The position numbers were made by a program, and so were the translations under genes. The notes beneath the pieces were generated by a model. That model saw nothing but the letters and a program-made list of their open reading frames with translations, had not been told where the DNA came from and made no database searches. From NCBI GenBank assembly GCA_964342365.1, contig CAYFGW010000060.1:1-21419 (forward strand): a DNA stretch of 21,419 bases, given 5' to 3'. Origin of the DNA: CAXRDE01 sp964342365 (GTDB lineage Bacteria; Cyanobacteriota; Sericytochromatia; UBA7694). How positions within the stretch are numbered: position 1 is the first letter of the stretch; every line of letters starts with the position of its first letter. This document shows positions 15,681 through 21,419 of this stretch, in pieces.

Positions 15681-17321
15681 CTAGTTCATTTTTAAGATAC
15701 GGGGCGTCACCATAATCAAAATTTCTACATTTTCATTAGAGGTTTGCGTATCTGAAAAGAGTGCACCGAGCAGCGGGATGTCGCCGAGCAGCGGAATTTT
15801 GTTTTGTACTTCGGTGTCCGCTTTACGCATCAGGCCACCAATGACCACGGACTCACCGTCTTCGACGGTCAAAATAGTGTCCACTTTCCGCACATTGAGC
15901 TCAGGAATGGTCTGGTTACCTGCGCTTACAAGCTCACCCCGGGTGGTAATTTCGGGCACCAATTTCATGGTAATAGCCGCTTTTTCCAGGTCAATGAAAG
16001 GAGTAATGGTTAGCTTTTCACCAATATTGATACTTTCCACGGTCTGGGTCACCGTGGTGGCGGTAGCCGTGGTACTAATAATGGGGTAAGCCGTGGTGGA
16101 ATCAAAAATAGCCTGGATACCGTGCTGAATGGTCAAACGAGGGCTGGTTAATACACGAGCCTGACTGTCTCGAATGAGAGCATTCAAACGGGCGCTGAAA
16201 TTGGGAGCGAGACGATCCAACGTACTGAAGGTGACCAGAGACTCTCCGTCCGCAGCAGGCGGAATGGGGTTCGAACCAGGCAAAATGCCGCTGTTATTAA
16301 AGGCTGCTGCGGTTCTACCCTGACCAATTTGATAACTCAGGCCCAGTTCTTTACTGGCCCTTTCGGTGAGTTCAATCATTTTCACTTCTACACTAACCTG
16401 TGGCAGAGCGCGATCTAAAACCGGCACCAGCTGGTCAGCAATATCAATAGCTTCCTGGCTGCCGATGACAATCAGGGTAGCGGTACGCTGGTCAAATAAA
16501 AGTTCGGGCTCGGGGTTCAGAGAGCGACGTTTGAACACCGCCTGCAACTGAGGAATAATGGGAGAAAAACCACCGGCCATCATGCCACCGGCTCCACCAG
16601 CTCCACCGGCACCTCCGCCGCCGCCCATCATGGCACCACCGGCACCGCCGGCACCACCAGCACCGCCAGCGCCTTGCTGACCACCCATTTGCACGGCCAG
16701 AGTCGCCGCCTGATTGTAAACGGTGTAGGTTTTAATAATAGGGGAAGCAAAACCCATTTCCCCCATCTTTTCGGGGGTACTCACAATAATGGAATTGTAA
16801 ACACGACGAGCACTCAAACCACTCATTCGCAGAACCAGCGCAAAGGCTTCGCTCAAAGGAATATCGTTCAGTTCAATATAAGGAATCATCATGGTGGAGG
16901 TACTGACAATGCCAGGAGCCCCTGTGCTTGTATCAGGCACAGAATTTCCGCTGGCCAGACTCTCTAATTCCATCAACGCAGCGTCTTCTTCACTGGTAGC
17001 CGCTACAGGCGCTGCTGGAGCAGGCGTATTATTAGCCCCTCCGGTAACAGGTTGATTGGCCATAAACACCAGATTTAAACCTGCACGCTGGACCAGAGCC
17101 CGCATCACAAGTTCCACAGGGGTGTTGCGATACTTGACACTAATGATGGGATCTTTTTCCAGGCGAAACGCCTTACGAATGGTGAGGGCATCAGCAGCAC
17201 CGGCTACAGGAGGATTAAGCACCTGTCGTGCATCCGCCGCAAAAGCAGCTGGAGAAGCTTGAATGAGGGTTAAAGCAGCGATTAATGCGGCGCTTGTACG
17301 TTTCAATTTTAAAAATTTCAT
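15681..17321 (-). CDS. pilQ: Type IV pilus secretin PilQ
   Basis: Outer-membrane channel through which the pilus emerges. It has a Sec signal peptide (about 1-29, ending AFAA). A short STN/secretin N-like region (60-200) follows, then a Gly-rich insertion (213-251), a further N-domain (255-330) and the secretin core (375-546). The core carries the family signature around VEDGESVVIGGLM (486-498) and PLLGDIPLLGALF (510-522). At 546 residues it is shorter than most PilQ proteins (about 700) and lacks recognisable AMIN peptidoglycan-binding domains. The ATG has AGGAGG 8 bases upstream and lies 12 bases after pilP. A type II GspD is the alternative; the pilMNOP context decides for PilQ. Confidence 0.92.
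   Translation of the reverse strand: MKFLKLKRTSAALIAALTLIQASPAAFAADARQVLNPPVAGAADALTIRKAFRLEKDPIISVKYRNTPVELVMRALVQRAGLNLVFMANQPVTGGANNTPAPAAPVAATSEEDAALMELESLASGNSVPDTSTGAPGIVSTSTMMIPYIELNDIPLSEAFALVLRMSGLSARRVYNSIIVSTPEKMGEMGFASPIIKTYTVYNQAATLAVQMGGQQGAGGAGGAGGAGGAMMGGGGGAGGAGGAGGMMAGGFSPIIPQLQAVFKRRSLNPEPELLFDQRTATLIVIGSQEAIDIADQLVPVLDRALPQVSVEVKMIELTERASKELGLSYQIGQGRTAAAFNNSGILPGSNPIPPAADGESLVTFSTLDRLAPNFSARLNALIRDSQARVLTSPRLTIQHGIQAIFDSTTAYPIISTTATATTVTQTVESINIGEKLTITPFIDLEKAAITMKLVPEITTRGELVSAGNQTIPELNVRKVDTILTVEDGESVVIGGLMRKADTEVQNKIPLLGDIPLLGALFSDTQTSNENVEILIMVTPRILKMN
16569..16685 (-). repeat. Gly/Ala/Met-rich low-complexity tract in pilQ
   Basis: Codons for residues 213-251 encode runs of GGA units with interspersed Met. 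The tract is in frame and separates two N-terminal secretin domains. It is probably a flexible linker, and GGC/GGT-type codon repeats there could slip. Confidence 0.8.
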
Positions 17322-17333
17322 CTGTCTTTCCTC

Positions 17334-18071
17334 CTAAAAATTAGGGACTTTGGGTTTGGGGAGATAAAGGGTTCCGCTACGGGCCCCGCGAGAAACGATG
17401 ACTTCACCGTTTTCATAATCGATGGCAACAACTTTGACATTTTTCTGGGGAATAATTTCTCCAATACGATACAGATTGGTGACACCCCTGGCCTCAATGA
17501 TGGCTACAGGGTCAATACCCCCATCCATAATACCGTTTAATTTCAGGCCTTCTGTGAGCGGTGTGGGCGGTGGCGTGGCTTCTGGGCCTGTGATCGTAAT
17601 TTGTGGTGTCACAGGCGGCAGCGACGGGGGCGCTGTAGACGTCAGGTCAGGCAACGCCAGTTGCTCAGGACTCACGGCAGGTTCAAAATCAGGCAGATTA
17701 GGGGGATATACCGATTTAAAGGGATCCACCCGCCCCGCATGCATTTGTGCCTTGCGCAAAACGCTCTGCGGCGTGCTAGCCGCGATATTATAAGCCAACA
17801 GAGGTGCCTCTGTGGGTTTCGAGGTAGGCGTCGGTGTGGGTTCTGGAGTGGCTTTAGGCGTGGGATTAGCACCGGGAGTCGCACTGGCAGCAGGCGTGCC
17901 AGTAGCAGGCGTCGGTGTAACATTCACAGCGGGTGTTGCGGTGACCACAGGCTCCGGAGTACCGTTTGCAATGATGGGTCCAGTCTCGTCAGGGGGAAGA
18001 CTGTTTGAATACAACATCAGTGCAGTTGCAGCGACAAACATGCCCGCAAGGGTTACTGCATGCGCAATCAT
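17334..18071 (-). CDS. pilP: PilP-like alignment-complex protein with N-terminal anchor
   Basis: Periplasmic protein that links PilNO to the secretin. The 245 residues comprise one N-terminal hydrophobic segment (about 5-21), a Thr/Pro-rich linker (38-90), the conserved RVDPF segment (114-118) and a C-terminal beta domain (about 175-237: LKLNGIMDG, ARGVTNLYRIGE, then VVAIDYENGEVIV) typical of PilP/GspC homology regions. Unlike proteobacterial PilP there is no lipobox Cys, so it is anchored by a helix as GspC is. The ATG overlaps the pilO stop (TAATG), with GGAGGGG upstream. The identification rests on the C-terminal domain and gene order. Confidence 0.8.
   Translation of the reverse strand: MIAHAVTLAGMFVAATALMLYSNSLPPDETGPIIANGTPEPVVTATPAVNVTPTPATGTPAASATPGANPTPKATPEPTPTPTSKPTEAPLLAYNIAASTPQSVLRKAQMHAGRVDPFKSVYPPNLPDFEPAVSPEQLALPDLTSTAPPSLPPVTPQITITGPEATPPPTPLTEGLKLNGIMDGGIDPVAIIEARGVTNLYRIGEIIPQKNVKVVAIDYENGEVIVSRGARSGTLYLPKPKVPNF
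17808..17960 (-). repeat. Thr/Pro/Ala-rich tract in pilP
   Basis: Codons for residues 38-88 encode recurring TP, ATP and PTP units. It probably forms an extended periplasmic linker between the membrane anchor and the folded domain. Confidence 0.7.
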
Positions 18072-18736
18072 TAGCTGGCCCCTCCAATCAAAAAGGCTTT
18101 TAAGGTAAAGGAAACATTTACCGGCGTATAAACGGCCTGCGGATCTTCCTGGGGCTCAATATTAAGCCCTTCAATACTCAGGGTGCGTTCATAGTTTTCA
18201 AAATCTTGTAGCATTTCAATCAATGCGGGGTAGTTCATTTGTCCCAGCTGAATTTCCACAGGCAGTTGCTTCAGCTGTTTGGCTGCAGGAGAATCGGCAG
18301 AAGCCTGAAGCTCAGCCGGTAAGGTGAAATCCACAATACCGCCGGGCTTGAAGGTTTTTAACAGTGCACTATTACCATAAAGGGCTTTGTTTTCCGTAAT
18401 TTCTTCAATATCTAACAAAAGAGGAGATTCATTGGCCGTGGTGGGAATTTTGCGGCGAAGTTGTACCAGTCTGGTCTTGATCTCTTTGAGTTCTTCTTCG
18501 AGAACCTTCAGATTTTCCACTTTTTTCTCTTTGATCTTAATATCATCTTCTTGTTTGGCTATCTCTTCTTCCAGTACCACCAGAGCTTCATACTTGGGGT
18601 AAACCATCTGGTAGCCTCCGCCCACAAGAATCAGGAGAAAAACCACAACACCAATCGCTACTTTGTGAAAGGTAGTGAGGTTTTCCGTCAGGTTGCTGGT
18701 ATTGATGGAAAGTCCGAATGCTTCTATATTGGCCAT
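18071..18736 (-). CDS. pilO: Type IV pilus alignment protein PilO
   Basis: Inner-membrane protein that dimerises with PilN. The 221 residues have a short cytoplasmic N-terminus, one membrane helix (about 26-45), a charged coiled coil (about 50-95, Glu/Lys heptads) and a periplasmic ferredoxin-like domain (about 105-215), including the LPVEIQLGQMNYPALIEMLQ-type segment typical of PilO. The ATG is preceded by AGGTAG at 5 bases. There is one base between it and pilN, and it overlaps pilP. Confidence 0.88.
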   Translation of the reverse strand: MANIEAFGLSINTSNLTENLTTFHKVAIGVVVFLLILVGGGYQMVYPKYEALVVLEEEIAKQEDDIKIKEKKVENLKVLEEELKEIKTRLVQLRRKIPTTANESPLLLDIEEITENKALYGNSALLKTFKPGGIVDFTLPAELQASADSPAAKQLKQLPVEIQLGQMNYPALIEMLQDFENYERTLSIEGLNIEPQEDPQAVYTPVNVSFTLKAFLIGGAS

Positions 18737-18737
18737 C

Positions 18738-19298
18738 TTAGCTACCTGCTTTCATTTTGCACGTAATACTAAAGACAGTGGCTTCTTCAGCAGAAGGTTT
18801 TTCACTGCTTTGGAGTTTAATACTTTCAAGCATTTTAGAATTCTTTAAATTGGCGAGGAAAAGAGCTACCGAACGGTGATCGGTGGTGGAACCTTGTAAA
18901 GAAAATTCGCCAGACTGATTGAAATTGAGCTGATCAATTTTGACGTCCACAGGCATCAACATCCGGATTTCTTGCAGAAGATAAGACCAACGATAGGTTT
19001 CGCCGGTGACATAGCGGAGGATTTTTTCCTCCATTTCCTTATCTGCTTTCTCTTTTTCCAGGTCTTTAATGGTTTTGATTTTTTTATCGAGAGCAGCAAT
19101 GATGGCCGCGTTTTCAGTTTTTGTTTCTTCAGCGTTTGCAATCCAGAGATCATAGGTTTTATTGGCACCAAAGAGGAGGATGCCCGCCAGTGCAATCAGC
19201 AAGACGCAAATTACCCAGCCTTTATCAATACCGAGGCCTGAACGCTGTAGTGCTTCTTTTCGGTCAATGCCGAGAAGGTTAATATTGATGCGTGTCAA
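18738..19298 (-). CDS. pilN: Type IV pilus alignment protein PilN
   Basis: Inner-membrane protein that binds PilM through its cytoplasmic N-terminus and PilO in the periplasm. The 186 residues show the PilM-binding motif INLLG (6-10; INLLP in the classical protein), one membrane helix (27-45), a Lys/Glu-rich coiled coil (about 55-95) and a periplasmic alpha/beta domain (105-182). The start is TTG at 19298, which overlaps the pilM stop as TTGA. No in-frame ATG occurs before residue 113, so TTG is nearly forced, and coupling to pilM would explain the weak ribosome binding site. Confidence 0.88.
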   Translation of the reverse strand: MTRININLLGIDRKEALQRSGLGIDKGWVICVLLIALAGILLFGANKTYDLWIANAEETKTENAAIIAALDKKIKTIKDLEKEKADKEMEEKILRYVTGETYRWSYLLQEIRMLMPVDVKIDQLNFNQSGEFSLQGSTTDHRSVALFLANLKNSKMLESIKLQSSEKPSAEEATVFSITCKMKAGS

Positions 19299-20455
19299 TT
19301 TTCTTCAATTCCTCTCCGTGCAAGTCCAATCGCTGTAGCAAACAGAGGCGCGTTCTCGTTTAAATAAGCCGGTGAGAAGGTGGCTTCGTCAAAGGAGAGT
19401 GAGCGAATGGGGTTACTGATTTCTACATCAATGCCCAGTTTGTGTGCAAAATACTGATCCAGATTTTTAATTTTTGCTCCGCGATCAGAAAGAATCAACT
19501 GCTGAATACGCATGTATTCCTGCTGAGATTGATGGAAGTATTCAATAGATTTATTAATTTCGTCTGTGAGGTCTTTTAATAAAAAGCGAATTTCGTCTGC
19601 GGCCTGTTCTACCATGGCATCTTCAAAGGTTTCGTCTCCCACCACGGGAACCACGAGTTTATCAAAGAGCTTGATCGCTTCTTTCAGCTCAAGGCCCATA
19701 TTGCTGGCAATGGTTTCAATCATTGTGCTACTGCCTAACGGAATACTGCGGGAAAACAGCGGCGCTCCGTTTTGAACCACGTTCAAATCAGTGGTTTCGC
19801 CCCGGATTAAAATCACTACATTAAGCTGCTGCTCTTCGTCTTCATCCTGAGCCAGTTGATCTTCAATGGAACGCATGACCGCAAAAGAGGCCACGTCTAC
19901 AGCCACCAGACTTAAGTCGGCCTGGGTAAAGGTTTCAATATAAGTGTCAATAAGCTGTTTTTGCGCCGTGACCAACAGCACGTCATACTTGCTCATATTG
20001 TCTTCTTCCACCGTACCGGTCACCTGAAAGTCAATATAAACGTCCTGAATGGGGAAAGGAATATAACGCTCGGCATCGTGCATCACGACTTCTTGTAGTT
20101 CTTTAATGGGAATGGCCGGAAACTTAATACGGGGACGAATAATCGCCGCCTGACCGGACACAGCGGTAATGACTTTTTGCGACTTGAACTGATTTTCATC
20201 TAAAAAGGTGCGGATGGCCTCGGCCACGCGGGTACTATCGACAATTTCGCCGTCTCTTACTGCACCTTCAGGAGTTTCAGTGAGCGCTAACCGCAGAATT
20301 TCAAACTGCCCGGGCTGATTTTGCACTTCGCCCAGCTCAGCAGCGACAATGAACTCATTGGTAATATCGATACCAATGGGGGGTTCTTTGGAAAAACGGT
20401 TTCGGAACAGCTTTTTTGCACTGCTCACACTAATTTCGCGACCAAATAAGTTCAT
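19295..20455 (-). CDS. pilM: Type IV pilus actin-like protein PilM, with altered nucleotide motifs
   Basis: Cytoplasmic ring component that connects PilN to the motor. The fold is recognised from IGID (27-30), the segment MHDAERYIPFP (125-135), LNVVQNGAPLFSRSIPLG (224-241) and the C-terminal NPI (348-350). Length (386) is slightly above the usual 350, from an extra N-terminal 25 residues. The three nucleotide-contact motifs of actin-like PilM are changed: GIDIGSS is GIDITNE (28-34), the DIGA segment is LIRGE (216-220), and SGGGA is SDRGA (323-327). ATP binding is therefore doubtful. No strong Shine-Dalgarno precedes the ATG (AGAGG lies about 15 bases upstream). Confidence 0.9.
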   Translation of the reverse strand: MNLFGREISVSSAKKLFRNRFSKEPPIGIDITNEFIVAAELGEVQNQPGQFEILRLALTETPEGAVRDGEIVDSTRVAEAIRTFLDENQFKSQKVITAVSGQAAIIRPRIKFPAIPIKELQEVVMHDAERYIPFPIQDVYIDFQVTGTVEEDNMSKYDVLLVTAQKQLIDTYIETFTQADLSLVAVDVASFAVMRSIEDQLAQDEDEEQQLNVVILIRGETTDLNVVQNGAPLFSRSIPLGSSTMIETIASNMGLELKEAIKLFDKLVVPVVGDETFEDAMVEQAADEIRFLLKDLTDEINKSIEYFHQSQQEYMRIQQLILSDRGAKIKNLDQYFAHKLGIDVEISNPIRSLSFDEATFSPAYLNENAPLFATAIGLARRGIEEN

Positions 20456-20513
20456 TTTATTCTTTAAAGCCTCTTGTTCTGCTTTATAGTTCGGGTTTCA
20501 CAACGGTAAGGAC

Positions 20514-21419
20514 TCACGAGACTGACTCACCAATATACCATGTCCACAGTTGTTCCCCAACCGACATGGACAACAACATGCCCAACACCAGAAAGGGTCC
20601 AAATGGAAAAGGTTCACTTTCTCCTTTTTTCATCATCAACGCAATGCCAGCTACACTTCCGGTAACAAAAGCAATTGCCAGAGCAACCAGCAGTTTTTCA
20701 GGGCCCAGCCACAGTCCCATCAGGACGGCCAGTTTGATATCGCCGCCTCCCATTCCCTGTTTTTTAAGGAACAGAATGCTTAACAGGGCGACACCTTCAA
20801 AGAATCCCCAGGCAATGGCACCTCCGGTAAGGGCCCAGCCTAAACTGTCTTTAGACATATTATATAGGATCCCTAGCAAAATACTTGGGTATGTCATCAC
20901 ATTGAAAACAAACTGAGTGTCCAGATCGATCCAAAAGACAGCCCATACAAGGCTTACCACCGCCAACCAAAAATACAAATCACTTGCATCCGGGTATACA
21001 AAATAGGTGTAAACGAATAGCAAACCCGTCAAAAATTCCACCATCGGGTAGCGAAAACTATAGCTGGCATGACAGTGGCGACAGCGGCCGCCCAGAAAAA
21101 ACCAGCTCAGAACAGGCAAGTTATCGTACCAGGCAATATCTCGTTCACAGTGCCCACAACGAGAACCGGGAAAAGAAATGCCTTTGAGCACCTGATAACT
21201 TTCTTTCCAAAAGTCTACAAAAAGATAGCCAATGGAATACACCACATCAGAGAAGAGATAGCGACACACAAACCAGAGTCGCGCAACGAAAGCGTCAGGA
21301 ATTTCTTCACCCTCTTCGTCTTCTTCTTCCCAATCTGATAGCAGGATCACCGGCGTACGATATTTTTCAGCCAGATTGAAGGCGCGATCGCCTTCGTGAT
21401 CCAACCCCCCGCGATCCAG
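20514..21419 (-). CDS. pilD: Prepilin peptidase PilD (5' end outside the window or unusual)
   Basis: Membrane aspartic protease that cleaves and N-methylates prepilins. The zinc-binding CxxC pairs of the methylase domain are present (CGHC and CRHC, flanking WYDNLPVLSWFFLGGR). So are the catalytic aspartates, in FWIDLD and in the GGGDIK motif, with six or more membrane segments after the cysteine region. The frame is open to the right edge, with TTG at 21404 the first possible start inside the window. The usual first segment GSFLNVVIYRLP is missing. In its place are an acidic stretch (EEEDEEGEE) and, upstream, FNLAEKYRTPVILLSD, which resembles 2-oxoacid:ferredoxin oxidoreductase alpha subunits. 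GTG codons at 21269 or 21245 might be the true start, but neither has a ribosome binding site. The gene ends 58 bases before pilM. Confidence 0.85.
   Translation of the reverse strand: MDRGGLDHEGDRAFNLAEKYRTPVILLSDWEEEDEEGEEIPDAFVARLWFVCRYLFSDVVYSIGYLFVDFWKESYQVLKGISFPGSRCGHCERDIAWYDNLPVLSWFFLGGRCRHCHASYSFRYPMVEFLTGLLFVYTYFVYPDASDLYFWLAVVSLVWAVFWIDLDTQFVFNVMTYPSILLGILYNMSKDSLGWALTGGAIAWGFFEGVALLSILFLKKQGMGGGDIKLAVLMGLWLGPEKLLVALAIAFVTGSVAGIALMMKKGESEPFPFGPFLVLGMLLSMSVGEQLWTWYIGESVS

Noticed and set aside
16569..16685. Gly-codon tract as a CRISPR or satellite-type repeat
   Set aside because: The units are imperfect codon repeats in the pilQ frame, with no spacers or regular period beyond the GGA coding.
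20456..20513. Internal promoter before pilM (minus-strand TATAAA)
   Set aside because: A -35 box at proper spacing is missing and the match is weak; the pilD-pilM gap could simply be part of the operon.

Overview
The window is gene-dense chromosomal DNA from a Gram-negative (diderm) bacterium. A secretin, two lipoproteins with clear lipoboxes, a beta-barrel protein ending in phenylalanine, an MlaE-type permease and a murein lytic transglycosylase all point to an outer membrane. Codon use looks uniform throughout. I see no tRNA, rRNA, IS element, integrase, CRISPR array or phage gene. The proteins are diverged from the classical proteobacterial type IV pilus (T4P) set: PilP is not a lipoprotein, PilQ is short, and PilM has lost nucleotide motifs. 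I therefore suspect a less-studied diderm phylum (the Vampirovibrionia/Sericytochromatia side of Cyanobacteriota is one guess), but the sequence alone does not settle it.

Layout. (1) 1-136: the last codons of an upstream gene, a probable terminator, and an inverted repeat around the next ribosome binding site. (2) 137-4488: two convergent PilB/GspE-family genes that overlap by 4 bp. The plus-strand one is a response-regulator/PilB fusion with an intact ATPase site. The minus-strand one is a paralogue with two N-terminal MshEN-like (cyclic-di-GMP-type) domains and an ATPase site that has lost essentially every catalytic residue. (3) 4489-7733: a divergent, nearly symmetric promoter, then a large low-complexity lipoprotein and a beta-barrel outer-membrane protein. 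(4) 7736-11099: its own promoter, then oppD-oppF-type ABC ATPases and a membrane class III adenylate cyclase, with overlapping reading frames. (5) 11134-11949: an RNase Z-like metallo-beta-lactamase protein. (6) 11961-21419, all minus strand: a tightly packed operon read as pilD-pilM-pilN-pilO-pilP-pilQ-unknown-mlaE-slt, with most junctions overlapping or only a few bases apart.

How it fits together. The minus-strand operon supplies the T4P alignment complex (PilMNOP), secretin (PilQ) and prepilin peptidase (PilD). It also carries a peptidoglycan hydrolase and a lipid-transport permease, so machine building and envelope remodelling appear co-expressed. The motor genes at the other end carry sensory inputs: a phosphorylatable receiver domain on the active ATPase, and cyclic-di-GMP-type domains on the inactive one. 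Pilins, PilC and PilT are absent from the window.

The most interesting candidates are the pseudo-ATPase opposite REC-PilB, the unrecognised 224-residue protein inside the pilus operon, the degenerate PilM, the symmetric promoter, and the odd N-terminus of PilD at the right edge.
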